64,000 bases of DNA from SLRI01 sp964402505. Its GTDB lineage: Bacteria; Pseudomonadota; Alphaproteobacteria; Geminicoccales; Geminicoccaceae. The DNA lies in assembly GCA_964402505.1 (NCBI GenBank), contig CAYOCP010000001.1, positions 248,001 through 312,000 on the forward strand, in the 5' to 3' direction. Under the pieces are notes generated by a model. The model did not search any database. It was not told the origin of the DNA and saw only the letters and a program-made list of their open reading frames with translations. Below, piece by piece: positions 29,462 to 37,787 of this stretch (position 1 is its first letter; every line of letters begins with the position of its first letter). The translations under genes and the position numbers were made by a program.

Positions 29462-30480
29462 CAGTAGACCAGCTCGTCGTCTTTGCTGTCGGCGAGGAAG
29501 ATTTCGCCCGAGGCCGCCAGCTCTTTTGCCATGTTCACCAGGAATTGTTGGGCCTCGTCGACGTCGCGCAGCCGGACCGGTCCCATTGCCTGCATGTCCT
29601 CCTTGAGGATTTTCGCGGCCCGCTCCGACATGTTGGCGAAGAAGAGCTCCTTGAGCTGCTCGCTGGCACCCTTGAGCGCCACGCCGATGCGATCGTTGCC
29701 GGCGTTGCGCATCAGCGTCTGAATGCCGGTGCTGTCGAGCTTGGCGAGATCCTCGAAGGTGAACATCAACGCCTTGATCCGGTCAGCCGACTCCTTGTTG
29801 CGCTCCTCGAGCGCAGCCACAAATCGTGTCTCTGTATTGCGGTCGAAGTAGTTGAATATCTCTGCCATCACCTCGTAGTTGTCGCGGCGATTCGTCCGCG
29901 CCAGATTGCTCATGAACTCGGCGCGGAGCGTGCGCTCGACATCCTGAAGAATGTCCTTCTGGACGACTTCCATGCGCAGCATGCGCATCACCACCTCGAC
30001 GGAGAAGTCGTCGGGCAGGCTGGCGAGCACGCGCGCCGCATGGGCGGAATCGATGCGCGACAAGACGACCGCCACGGTCTGCGGGTATTCGTTCTTGAGA
30101 TAGGAGGCGAGCACCGACTCGTTGACATTGCCGAGCTTGTCCCAGACGGTCCGCCCCGCCGGTCCACGGATCTCCTCCATGATGAGCTCGACCCGATCGG
30201 GGTCCATGAAGCGCTGCAGCAGGCGCTCGGTGGTGTCGAAGCTGCCGACCACGCCTCCCGCCTGGCTCAGCCGCTCGGCGAAGTCGCCGATGATCTTCTC
30301 GACTACGTCCGAGCCGACCCGGCCGAGCAGGGACATGGTCTGCGACAGCTCCTTGACCTCGTCGAGCTCAAGCCTGGCGAAGAGCTTGGCGGCGTTCTCC
30401 TCGCTGACCGCGAGCATCAGGATGGCCGCCTTCTCGCAGCCGGTGAGCTTGTCGAATTGCATCAGGTCGGATGAGGGCAT
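29461..30480 (-). CDS. fliG: Flagellar motor switch protein FliG
   Basis: Rotor protein joining the MS-ring (FliF) to the C-ring and contacting stators. It has 339 residues, the usual length. N-terminal domain: TGCEKAAILMLAVSEENAAKLF. Middle domain: NEYPQTVAVVLSRI, where the common motif has His for Tyr (EHPQT). C-terminal domain: the charged torque helix region IKALMFTFEDLAKLDSTGIQ and later the SERAAKILKEDMQAMGPVR block. It begins 12 bases after fliF and is coupled to fliH by a one-base overlap. Confidence 0.97.
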   Translation of the reverse strand: MPSSDLMQFDKLTGCEKAAILMLAVSEENAAKLFARLELDEVKELSQTMSLLGRVGSDVVEKIIGDFAERLSQAGGVVGSFDTTERLLQRFMDPDRVELIMEEIRGPAGRTVWDKLGNVNESVLASYLKNEYPQTVAVVLSRIDSAHAARVLASLPDDFSVEVVMRMLRMEVVQKDILQDVERTLRAEFMSNLARTNRRDNYEVMAEIFNYFDRNTETRFVAALEERNKESADRIKALMFTFEDLAKLDSTGIQTLMRNAGNDRIGVALKGASEQLKELFFANMSERAAKILKEDMQAMGPVRLRDVDEAQQFLVNMAKELAASGEIFLADSKDDELVY

Positions 30481-30492
30481 GTCGGGTCGATC

Positions 30493-32238
30493 TCAGCTCG
30501 AGTGCAGCCAGGAGCGGATGACGCGGATCGCGTCCTCGGGACGGTCCTCGATCAGGTCGGCCATCTCGGTCAGCAGCGAGGCGCGGACATCGCCCTCGAT
30601 CTGGCGCAAGCTGACGCGGTCATCGCCCCGCTCGCCATCCGTGCCGTCCGGCTGGCCGCCGGGCCTCACGACCGGATGGCCGTGCTCGTCGATGACCACC
30701 GCCGTGCCGGGCGTCCCTTGGATCAGGAGCGGCCGGCCGTCGGGACCGGCGAGCAGACGGGTGCCGCCGACGCCTGCGGATGCGGGCCGACCCGGCTGCA
30801 GCCGACGCAGAAGCGGCCGCACTCCGAGGAGGAGAACGAGCAGCGCAATGCCGGCGAGCACGCCGAGCTCGGCGAAGCGCATGAGATCGGCATGGGCGAA
30901 ACCGAGCACCCTGTCGTCGATGACGGGCTCCGGCTCGGGCTGCGCCAGTCTGCGGCTGACGATGGAAAGCGTGTCGCCGCGCTCGTCGTCGATGCCGACG
31001 GCACCCCTGACCAGGGTCTCGAGCTCGGCCAGCTCGCTCGCCGGCAAGGGCTCGAACACGGGCACGCCGTTCTCGCCATCGCGCCAGGTGCCGTCCACCT
31101 GCACCGCCACCGACAGACGCTGCAGCCGGCCACCATGCCGGGTCTGGTTGCGCACCGTGCGCGAAATCTCGTAGTTGATCGTCTCTTCGTTCCGGTTGCG
31201 CTGCTCGCGGTTGGTGGCCGTGCCGGCCTCGGCGTCGCCACCCGGCAGGTTGTTGGCGACGCTGACCGCGTCGCCCGGCGTGCGCTCGTCGAGCTCGGTC
31301 GTCTCGTCGACGAGCTGCGTGCTGCGCACCACCTGCCGGTCGGGATCGAAGATCTCCTCGGTGGTCGAGACGCTGTCGAAGTCCAGCTCGGCCGTGACCT
31401 GCGCCTCGACCCGGCCGACGCCGAGGCTGCGCTCCAGAAGCTGCAGGATCTTCGCCTGCAGGCGGCTTTCGAAGGCCTGACGGTAGGCATCCGTGTCCTC
31501 GAGCCCTGCACCTGCGCTCGAGGCGTCGTCGGCCCGCGACAGGAGCCTTCCGGCGTCGTCGGCGATGGCGATGCGGCTCGGCTCCAGCCCGGGCACGGCG
31601 GATGCGACGAGATGCTGGATCGCCGCGATCTCGCCCCGGCCGAGCCCGGCCGCGCCGACCGAAAGGAAGACGGAGGCGCTGGCCTGGGCCTGCTCGCGCC
31701 GAAAGAGCTCGCGCCGCGGCTGGACCAGATGGACCCGGGCGGAGCGCACCTGGCGAAGGCTGGCGATGGTGCGCGCCAGCTCGCCCTCCATCGCTCGCTT
31801 GAGATTGACGTTGGAGAGGAACTCGGTCGTGCCGAACGCATCGACCGAATCGAAGATCTCGTAGCCGACCACGCCGCCGCCCGGCAGACCGTCGGTGGCG
31901 AGCGACATGCGAAGGTCGAGGACCCGGTCGGCCGGCACCAGCACCGCGTCGCCCGCCGGCGACAGTCGGTGCGGCACGTCCATCGCCTGCAGGCGGGTGA
32001 CGATGGTGCGGGTGTCCTCGAGCGCCAGGCCGGCATAGAGCAGGGTATAGGGGGTCTCGAACGCCCGCATGGCGACGAAGCCGAGGAGCCCCGCCATGGC
32101 GAGGATGGCGACGGTGATGGCGATGATCCGCTCGACACCGATGGCACCCAGCAGGTTGACGAGCCCGCTCCGGACGCCCGATGCCGTGATCGCCGCATCG
32201 GCGACCCCCACCGGCAATGTCTCCACTTGCTCAGCCAT
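30493..32238 (-). CDS. fliF: Flagellar MS-ring protein FliF
   Basis: Forms the MS-ring in the inner membrane, the base on which the flagellum is built. It has 581 residues with two membrane segments, at about 38-57 and near 440-460, flanking the periplasmic ring-building domains. Signature regions are TLLYAGLALEDTRTIVTRLQ, GYEIFDSVDAFGTTEFLSNV, LKRAMEGELARTIASLRQVRSARVHLV, and INYEISRTVRNQTRHGGRL. The C-terminal tail ends DLIEDRPEDAIRVIRSWL, the FliG-binding region. It is the first gene of fliF-fliG-fliH-fliN-motA-flbD-flhA-flhF-flhG. A CtrA-like box lies 62 bases upstream. Confidence 0.97.
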   Translation of the reverse strand: MAEQVETLPVGVADAAITASGVRSGLVNLLGAIGVERIIAITVAILAMAGLLGFVAMRAFETPYTLLYAGLALEDTRTIVTRLQAMDVPHRLSPAGDAVLVPADRVLDLRMSLATDGLPGGGVVGYEIFDSVDAFGTTEFLSNVNLKRAMEGELARTIASLRQVRSARVHLVQPRRELFRREQAQASASVFLSVGAAGLGRGEIAAIQHLVASAVPGLEPSRIAIADDAGRLLSRADDASSAGAGLEDTDAYRQAFESRLQAKILQLLERSLGVGRVEAQVTAELDFDSVSTTEEIFDPDRQVVRSTQLVDETTELDERTPGDAVSVANNLPGGDAEAGTATNREQRNRNEETINYEISRTVRNQTRHGGRLQRLSVAVQVDGTWRDGENGVPVFEPLPASELAELETLVRGAVGIDDERGDTLSIVSRRLAQPEPEPVIDDRVLGFAHADLMRFAELGVLAGIALLVLLLGVRPLLRRLQPGRPASAGVGGTRLLAGPDGRPLLIQGTPGTAVVIDEHGHPVVRPGGQPDGTDGERGDDRVSLRQIEGDVRASLLTEMADLIEDRPEDAIRVIRSWLHSS

Positions 32239-32299
32239 CCAGAAATCCGCTTCCGACGTGGCGACGACGCTCGCCAGACGGGAATCTGGAACAAGATGC

Positions 32300-32314
32300 T
32301 GAACAACCGGTTAA
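32300..32314 (-). promoter_or_regulatory. CtrA-like box upstream of fliF
   Basis: On the minus strand this reads TTAA-N7-TTCA, one mismatch from TTAA-N7-TTAA, 62-76 bases upstream of the fliF ATG. In Caulobacter fliF is a class II gene controlled by CtrA. The position fits a CtrA-activated promoter; there is no experimental support here. Confidence 0.5.
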
Positions 32315-32373
32315 CGGGCCGAAGCGGCGCCACCGGGATCCCGCCGGCGCCGACCGGTAAGCCGCCTGCGCGC

Positions 32374-32652
32374 CTAGCGAAATTCCTGCAATCGCGTCAC
32401 GCGCAGGCCGCCGAGCCCGTGACGATCGATCGCCCGTTCCCAGGAGGAGAACTCCTCGGCGGTCAGACTGTACCGCTTGCACGCCTCGTCGAAGGTCATG
32501 AGGCCGGCCCGGACGGCCGTCACCACCTCGGCCTTGCGGCGGGCCACCCAGCGGCGCGTCTCGGGCGGCGGCAGTGTCTCCATGCTGAGCACGGCACCAT
32601 TCGGCCCCATGACCGTCCGCGGCCGCTCGTTCACCGTTTCCGACATCGACAT
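32374..32652 (-). CDS. sciP: CtrA inhibitor SciP (DUF1153)
   Basis: DUF1153 protein of 92 residues, orthologous to Caulobacter SciP, a small helix-turn-helix protein that blocks CtrA-activated transcription. Conserved blocks are GPNGAVLSMETLPPPETRRWV, in the family's (G)P-D/N-G style, then ARRKAEVVTAVRAGLMTFDEA, CKRYSLTAEEFSSWE and HGLGGLRVTRLQ. ATG 32652 was picked because GGAGGA lies 6 bases before it; two other ATGs (32658, 32646) are close. It sits between flgE and fliF, the same neighbourhood as in Caulobacter. A stem-loop abuts its ribosome-binding site. Confidence 0.92.
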   Translation of the reverse strand: MSMSETVNERPRTVMGPNGAVLSMETLPPPETRRWVARRKAEVVTAVRAGLMTFDEACKRYSLTAEEFSSWERAIDRHGLGGLRVTRLQEFR

Positions 32653-32664
32653 CTCCATTCCTCC

Positions 32665-32681
32665 GCCCGGCTCAGCCGGGC
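32665..32681 (-). other. Stem-loop adjoining the sciP ribosome-binding site
   Basis: A 7-bp stem (GCCCGGC / GCCGGGC) with a 3-base loop ends directly before the GGAGGA of sciP. It could affect translation initiation or act as an attenuator for flgE read-through. Function is not established. Confidence 0.35.
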
Positions 32682-32780
32682 CATCTTCACGAGCCAGAGA
32701 ATGCGACAGCAGGCCTTAAGTCCCGCCCAAGAATTCTGGTAAAGCCGGATTAGCCGTTCCGCTTGTCATTCTTCATCGAT

Positions 32781-34079
32781 CTAGCGGCTGATCTGGATGA
32801 GCTCCTCGAGCATGGAGTTGGTGGTGGTGATCACCCGCGCGTTGGCGGAATAGGCGCGCTGCGTGACGATCATCTTGGTGAACTCGTCGGCGAGATCGAC
32901 ATTGGCCGCTTCGAGGGCCGACGGGGCCAGAACGCCGGCCCCTCCCCGGCCCGCCGCACGCAGGTTGAAGGCGCCTGACGCCTCGGTCTGCGCGTAGACA
33001 TTGCCCGATCGCGGGTCGAGTCCGGAAGGGTTGGCGAAGGTCGCGACCGGCAACTTGTAGAGCTTGCGGTTCTCGCCGTTGGTGAAGGACGCGATCACGA
33101 AGCCTTCCTCGTCGATCCTCACGCCGTTGAGCTCACCGACCTCGGCACCGTTTTGCTGGACGAACGCCACGTTGGTGGGGCTTGCGAACTGGGTGAGACC
33201 ATCGGTTTCGCCGGCCGTGCCGAATCCGAAGGTCAAGGCACTCGGATCAGCACCGGTCGCGGCCGCCCAGGTCACGTTGACGGTGGTGCCGTCGAGCGTG
33301 TTGGTGGCGAGGCTGCCGTCGCCGTTGAACGTGACGGTGCCCGTGCCGAGCAGGCCATTCGGATGAGCCAGCGCGTCGACGCTGGTCGGATCGGCGGCGA
33401 TCAGCTCCACCTGCCAAGTATTGGCGGCGGTCTTGAGAAAGGCCATGGTGACCGGTTGCGACCGACCGAGGCTGTCATAGACCTGAGCATTGCGCGAGAA
33501 CTGCGCGGCCGCGGTTCCGGCGGCGATGTCGCCTGCGGCATAGGCGCCTGTGTGCAGCGCCTGATCGGCATCGAGATTGGCCCCGAGGTCGACGCTCGTC
33601 GTCGCCGTCGCCACGCCGTTCACATTGCCGATGTTCACCGTCTCGACCCGGTTGACGTCGACCATGTTCTCGTTGGCATCGAGCAGCCAACCCTGCAGGA
33701 AGAAGCCCGAGGGAGAACGAAGATCGCCGAGATAGTCGGGCGTGAAGGAGCCGGCACGCGTGTAGATCTGCTCGCCGGTGCCGTCGGCGAGCGAGTTCAT
33801 GACGAAGAAGCCGGCACCCGAGATCGCGGCGTCAGTCGGCGAGTTGCTGCTCTGGATGAGCCCTTGCCGGGCGATGGTCATGGCGCCGATCGAGCGCACG
33901 CCGCCCGGCGCATAGGAGGAAACGGACTCCCTGCTCGTGACCATGTTGGCGAAGTGGGGGACGGCGCCCTTGTAGCCGGTCGTGTTCACGTTCGCGACAT
34001 TGTCGGAAATCATGCTCATCGCCCGCGACTGCGCGCCGAGGCCGGAAACGCCGGAGTAGAGTGATCCGAAGAGGCTCAT
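32781..34079 (-). CDS. flgE: Flagellar hook protein FlgE
   Basis: Structural subunit of the hook, exported through the flagellar channel. It has 432 residues. The N-terminal rod-like motif SLYSGVSGLGAQSRAMSMISD and the ANVNTTGYKGA segment open the protein. The variable D1/D2 domains follow, and the C-terminal block with EFTKMIVTQRAYSANARVI and TTNSMLEELIQI closes it. There is no signal peptide, as expected for a type III substrate. ATG 34079 is preceded by TTGGAGCG; the upstream in-frame codons lie in flgD. It is third in fliK-flgD-flgE, downstream of a sigma-54 promoter. Confidence 0.95.
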   Translation of the reverse strand: MSLFGSLYSGVSGLGAQSRAMSMISDNVANVNTTGYKGAVPHFANMVTSRESVSSYAPGGVRSIGAMTIARQGLIQSSNSPTDAAISGAGFFVMNSLADGTGEQIYTRAGSFTPDYLGDLRSPSGFFLQGWLLDANENMVDVNRVETVNIGNVNGVATATTSVDLGANLDADQALHTGAYAAGDIAAGTAAAQFSRNAQVYDSLGRSQPVTMAFLKTAANTWQVELIAADPTSVDALAHPNGLLGTGTVTFNGDGSLATNTLDGTTVNVTWAAATGADPSALTFGFGTAGETDGLTQFASPTNVAFVQQNGAEVGELNGVRIDEEGFVIASFTNGENRKLYKLPVATFANPSGLDPRSGNVYAQTEASGAFNLRAAGRGGAGVLAPSALEAANVDLADEFTKMIVTQRAYSANARVITTTNSMLEELIQISR

Positions 34080-34113
34080 GGTTTCGCTCCAAAAATTCGT
34101 TGCTCGAGACGTG

Positions 34114-34791
34114 TCAGGCTGCGGGCCGGACGGACCGCACGCTCTCCACGGGATAGGTCCGGCCATCGACCGTGAGGCTTAGACCCTCCTCTGTTCGGCT
34201 CAGGCCCTCGACACGCCCCGTGGTGGTGAGCGGAAGAGGAATCTCCCGACCGCGCGGGTCGACAGCGGCGATCGCGACCCGGTACGTCCCGGCGGGCTGG
34301 GCAATGCGCTCGCCGTCGCGGCCGTCCCAGGCGAGGGTCTGGACACCGGCCTCGGCAGGCCCGGTGAACTGCCGCACCAGCCGGCCCTGCTGGTTCAGGA
34401 TCTGCACGTCGACGGCCGCCGCCCGCTCCGGCAGGTCATAGGTGATCCGGGCGGTGCCGCCCGCCGCGAGCGGAAGCCGGGAATTGTCGAGCTCGACGGT
34501 GGCACCGATATACTGGAGTGCAGTCGTTGTCTGGCTCGTCTGCATCAGCCCGATCAGCGTCTCCAGGCGGGTGTTGGTCTGAATCGCCTGCTCCACGCCC
34601 GAGAACTGCACCAGTTGCTGAGTGAATTGCTCGGCGTCCATGGGGCTGAGCGGGTCCTGGGTCTGAAGCTGCGTGGTCAGGAGCTTGAGAAAGCTGTCGA
34701 AGTCGGCTGCCAGCTTGGTGCCGGAGCGGGCGTTGGCGGTCATGCCGGTCGCGGCCGTGCCAGCCGGAACCCGGGTTGCGTCGACGGTCAA
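34114..34791 (-). CDS. flgD: Hook assembly scaffolding protein FlgD
   Basis: Caps the growing hook and is replaced by hook-associated proteins. It has 225 residues. The N-terminal cap signature FDSFLKLLTTQLQTQDPLSP and then MDAEQFTQQLVQFSGVEQAI are conserved. The middle is an Ig-like domain (DVQILNQQGRLVRQFTGPAEAGVQTLAWDG split around the FLG-D Ig fold) ending with a beta-rich tail. The start is the TTG at 34791, preceded by AGGGAG; an ATG at 34743 would lack a ribosome-binding site. It lies 20 bases downstream of fliK. Confidence 0.92.
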   Translation of the reverse strand: MTVDATRVPAGTAATGMTANARSGTKLAADFDSFLKLLTTQLQTQDPLSPMDAEQFTQQLVQFSGVEQAIQTNTRLETLIGLMQTSQTTTALQYIGATVELDNSRLPLAAGGTARITYDLPERAAAVDVQILNQQGRLVRQFTGPAEAGVQTLAWDGRDGERIAQPAGTYRVAIAAVDPRGREIPLPLTTTGRVEGLSRTEEGLSLTVDGRTYPVESVRSVRPAA

Positions 34792-34811
34792 TTTCTGGGT
34801 GCTCCCTGCAA

Positions 34812-36056
34812 TCAGACGGAGAGGTTCAAAAGGCCCGGCCGCGCCCGTGGTGCCGCGGGCGCGGCGCTTTTCGCGGAATCGTCCCGACCGCGAAGGTCGA
34901 TGGTCGGGCGCTGGCGCGCGTTCGTGCCGGCATGCTCGTGACGATGGCCCTGCCCATCGGCCATGAGGCCGAGCTCGACGCCTCCGGCGGCGAGCGAAAT
35001 ACCCTGCTGTACCATCAGCCGCTCGAGCTGTCGGGTCTCGCCTCGCAAGAGGTCCAGGGTCTCGGGCCGCTCTGCGCGAATCGTCACCGCCACCCGATGC
35101 TCGTCCGCGAAGTCGACCGTAATCTCGAGATTGCCGAGCTCCTCCGGCCTGAGCTGGATCGAGAGCTGGCGGACATCGCCCGTCACCGCCCTGCCGATCG
35201 CCAGGGCGAGCTGCCGGACGGCGGCAGCGGCCAGGGGTGCATCGGCGGGGGTGGCGGCATCGGACGGTGCACCGGTCACGGCGGTCGACCCGCCTGGAGC
35301 GATCGGCCCGTCCCAGGCGGGACCGTCGTCGACGGCGAAGTCGCTCTCGATTCTGTCGCCTCGCGTCCGGCCAAGTGCGACAAGCGCGTCGTCGGCGCGG
35401 ATGTGCGGCCGGGCAACCGGCGGCCCGACCGTGGCGCGTGGCGTTGCGCGGCCACCGTCCCGCCGATCGGCCGGGAGCTCGACCGATCTCGTGTCGGTTG
35501 TGCCGGCTGGAGCGGCACGCTCGTCCGATACCGGCTCGGGCAGCAGGGCCTCGCGCGGCGGGGGGGGCGAGGTCAGGATGGCGTCTCGAGTCGGCGTTGA
35601 CGGGCTCGTATTTGAAGGCCCCGCATCGGGCCTTGCGACCGGTTCGGCCACGCGGGCTTCGGCTGCCGCGTCGGGCGCCGCTGTCACCGGCGTGGTGTCG
35701 GCGGCTACCGCGCGCTGCCCGGGGGGCAAGCGAGGATCGGCATGCTCTTCCGGCAGCAGCCGATCCCGATCGCTGGGAAGAGCGGCGTCCTCGGCTATGG
35801 CGTCGGCAGGAGGTGCGGCTTTCGGCACGACCGGAGGTCCGAGAAGCGACACCGCGCCGGCCGGCGCGGTGCCCGGCACGACGGCAGGCCCTGGAGGCGG
35901 AGGTGCGGCGGGCGGCGAAGCCGGCGGCACCAGCAGCCCCAGGAGCAGCGCCTCGAAACCTTTGAGGTCGATGCCGTGATCGTCCGTCCCGGACAAGGGG
36001 TCCCGGGCGGCGACGGGCCCGAGCGGCGGGCCGGAGAGAGGGATGGCGGACAGCAT
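34812..36056 (-). CDS. fliK: Flagellar hook-length control protein FliK
   Basis: Measures hook length and switches export specificity. It has 414 residues. Residues 1-270 are low-complexity, rich in Pro, Ala and Asp, as in FliK ruler regions. The conserved Flg_hook domain follows: RQLSIQLRPEELGNLEITVD, VAVTIRAERPETLDLLR and ERLMVQQGISL. ATG 36056 is the natural start but would leave a leader of about 5 nucleotides from the predicted sigma-54 start site; TTG 35996 is an alternative. First gene of fliK-flgD-flgE. Confidence 0.88.
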   Translation of the reverse strand: MLSAIPLSGPPLGPVAARDPLSGTDDHGIDLKGFEALLLGLLVPPASPPAAPPPPGPAVVPGTAPAGAVSLLGPPVVPKAAPPADAIAEDAALPSDRDRLLPEEHADPRLPPGQRAVAADTTPVTAAPDAAAEARVAEPVARPDAGPSNTSPSTPTRDAILTSPPPPREALLPEPVSDERAAPAGTTDTRSVELPADRRDGGRATPRATVGPPVARPHIRADDALVALGRTRGDRIESDFAVDDGPAWDGPIAPGGSTAVTGAPSDAATPADAPLAAAAVRQLALAIGRAVTGDVRQLSIQLRPEELGNLEITVDFADEHRVAVTIRAERPETLDLLRGETRQLERLMVQQGISLAAGGVELGLMADGQGHRHEHAGTNARQRPTIDLRGRDDSAKSAAPAAPRARPGLLNLSV

Positions 36057-36069
36057 GGCAAGGAGGCAC

Positions 36070-36087
36070 AAAGCAACCGCCGTGCCA
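36070..36087 (-). promoter_or_regulatory. Sigma-54 (-24/-12) promoter of fliK-flgD-flgE
   Basis: The minus strand reads TGGCACG-GCGG-TTGCTTT, an exact match to the sigma-54 consensus TGGCACG-N4-TTGCW. The -24 GG and -12 GC have the correct spacing. The predicted transcription start is near 36061, just before fliK. FlbD, the matching activator, is encoded at 26179-27540. Confidence 0.85.
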
Positions 36088-36191
36088 AGTCGCGAACGCG
36101 CCGCGGCAGGCTCAAACGGGGCGGAGTCGACCGACCGGTGCCGGGAGGACCCGGCAAATCCTGCCGGGTGCCTGGGCGATCCTGCCGGGCC

Positions 36192-36608
36192 TCAATCGTC
36201 CCGGTAGCTGCGCTCGCGCCGCTCGTGGCGTTCCTGCGCCTCGATGCTGAGCGTCGCGATCGGCCGCGCGTCGAGTCGCTTGAGGCCGATCGGCTCCTGC
36301 GTCTCCTCGCAATAGCCGTAAGATCCGTCCTCGATCCGCTTCAGTGCCGCCTCGATCTTGCTCAGCAGCTTGCGCTCGCGGTCGCGGGTGCGAAGCTCGA
36401 ACGCCCGCTGCACCTCGGCGCTCGCCCAGTCGCTGGCATCCGAGAGCCGGCTGTCATCGGCCTGCAACTGCTTCAAGGTCAGACCGGAGCCCCGCACCAG
36501 CTCCTCGCGCCACGCCAGCAGCTTTCGCCGGAAATATTCGACCTGGCGCGGGTTCATATAGGGCTCGTCCTCGGTCGGCCGGTAGTTGACGTCGAGCGTT
36601 CCCGCCAT
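36192..36608 (-). CDS. dksA: RNA polymerase-binding protein DksA (single-cysteine type)
   Basis: Binds the RNA polymerase secondary channel and works with ppGpp on stringent control. It has 138 residues: a coiled-coil region (about 25-95) with the tip residues in DASDWASAE, and a C-terminal globular part with GYCEETQEPIGLKRLDARP and LSIEAQERHERRE. Only one cysteine is present in the former zinc-finger region, so the classical four-cysteine zinc site is absent, as in many alphaproteobacterial DksA proteins. ATG 36608 follows a GGAGG by 5 bases; the earlier in-frame codon has no ribosome-binding site. It is upstream of fliK but separated by the sigma-54 promoter. Confidence 0.95.
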   Translation of the reverse strand: MAGTLDVNYRPTEDEPYMNPRQVEYFRRKLLAWREELVRGSGLTLKQLQADDSRLSDASDWASAEVQRAFELRTRDRERKLLSKIEAALKRIEDGSYGYCEETQEPIGLKRLDARPIATLSIEAQERHERRERSYRDD

Positions 36609-36746
36609 GCGAGCCTCCAAAGCGTGCGAGGACCTTGCGAACGGCGCTCCCATACAGCAAGGACGCGGCCGAGCGCAACCGGAACCGGACCCCAGGCACC
36701 AGCCCTAAACCGCTGACCGATAATCTCTTTTCGCAGGCCGCCGCAG

Positions 36747-37520
36747 CTACCAGCCCGGATGGTGCGCGCAGCGCGCAGCACATTCCGGCCGGCGGGCGAA
36801 GGTCATCCGCTCGATGGTCGGCCCGAGGCTGTCGACGAGAAGGAGGGTTCCCGAGAGATCGGGACCGAGATCGAGCAGCACCTTGACCACGGCGACCGCC
36901 TGCAGGCAACCGAGAAAACCAGCCGCCGGGCCGAGCACGCCGCCCTGGGCACAGCTCGGCAGCATCGCGTCGTCGGGCGCGTCCCTGAAGAGGCAGTGAA
37001 GGCAGGGATGCGGCGGTCCGGCATAGGCTCGATAGAGGGTGAGCTGGCCATCGACGCCCTGCACCGAGGCGGAGACCAGGGGCCGGCCCGCCCGCATGGC
37101 GGCGTCGTGCACGAGCCGGCGCGTGGGCGCGTTGTCGCTGCCGTCGACGACGAGGTCATAGTCCGGGATGAGACGTTGCGCCGTAGACGGATCGAGGCGG
37201 CAGCGATGCCGGTCCAGCCGGCAGGAGGGAGCCAGGGCGACCAGCCGGTCGGCGGCCGCCTCGACCTTGGGCCGGCCGATATCCGCCTCGGTGAAGATCA
37301 CCTGACGGTGCAGGTTGGAACGGTCCACCACGTCGTCGTCGACCAGGCCGAGGCGACCGATGCCGGCGGCGGCGAGGTAGAGGGTCAGGGGTGCACCCAA
37401 TCCGCCCATGCCGATGACCAGCACGCTCGCCTCGAGCAGCCGCTCCTGGCCGCGCCCGCCGATCTCCGGCAGCACGATGTGCCGGGCGTAGCGGTGAAGC
37501 GCATCGTCGTCGAGGCTCAA
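36747..37520 (-). CDS. moeB: MoeB/ThiF-family adenylyltransferase (E1-like)
   Basis: Activates a sulfur-carrier protein (MoaD or ThiS) by adenylating its C-terminal glycine, for molybdopterin or thiamine synthesis. It has 257 residues. The sequence opens YARHIVLPEIGGRGQERLL, followed by the nucleotide-binding GMGGLGAP near 38, the SNLHRQ motif, the catalytic Asp in VDGSDNAPTR, and two zinc-binding CxxC pairs (CLHC and CAARC spacing variant). There is no rhodanese domain. MoeB and ThiF cannot be separated from this sequence alone. It is divergent from the fliO/fliP operon. Confidence 0.9.
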   Translation of the reverse strand: MSLDDDALHRYARHIVLPEIGGRGQERLLEASVLVIGMGGLGAPLTLYLAAAGIGRLGLVDDDVVDRSNLHRQVIFTEADIGRPKVEAAADRLVALAPSCRLDRHRCRLDPSTAQRLIPDYDLVVDGSDNAPTRRLVHDAAMRAGRPLVSASVQGVDGQLTLYRAYAGPPHPCLHCLFRDAPDDAMLPSCAQGGVLGPAAGFLGCLQAVAVVKVLLDLGPDLSGTLLLVDSLGPTIERMTFARRPECAARCAHHPGW

Positions 37521-37547
37521 GCCTTCGTCCCCTTTCGTCCATCAGTG

Positions 37548-37562
37548 CTAACGGCCGATTAA
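37548..37562 (+). promoter_or_regulatory. CtrA-like box upstream of the fliO/fliP operon
   Basis: CTAA-N7-TTAA, one mismatch from the CtrA consensus, ends 31 bases before the first ATG of the operon that contains fliO and fliP, in the 72-base spacer to divergent moeB. It is the third such box located in front of a flagellar transcription unit in this window. Confidence 0.5.
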
Positions 37563-37592
37563 CCTTCTTCGCCTAGCGTCCGGCCCGAACAA

Positions 37593-37787
37593 ATGAGCGC
37601 TGGATCGGACATGAGCGACGCGGGCGGCCACAGGATAGCAGCACTGCGAGATATCTCCGGCGGCATCGTCCTCCGTGTCGACGCACGACCATTGGACGCC
37701 GGCCGGGCGGCCTGCCATCTCTACCGTGGCCATGCCACGGCGCAAGCCGGACCCGTCGATCGCCTCCTCGCGGCGCGCCGGCCATGA
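37593..37787 (+). CDS. Small unknown protein, first gene of the fliO/fliP operon
   Basis: Open frame of 64 residues from ATG 37593 (alternatively ATG 37611, 58 residues). I do not recognise a family. Its last codons overlap the next gene by 4 bases (ATGA), suggesting translational coupling and a real gene. It has no signal peptide or membrane segment; one cysteine and a basic C-terminal LLAARRP are visible. The position just after a CtrA-like box and before fliO suggests a flagellar role, which is inference only. Confidence 0.5.
   Translation: MSAGSDMSDAGGHRIAALRDISGGIVLRVDARPLDAGRAACHLYRGHATAQAGPVDRLLAARRP

Noticed and set aside
32239..32373. Sigma-54 promoter upstream of fliF
   Set aside because: The closest TGGC-containing strings lack the TTGC at the correct distance; the CtrA-like box fits better.
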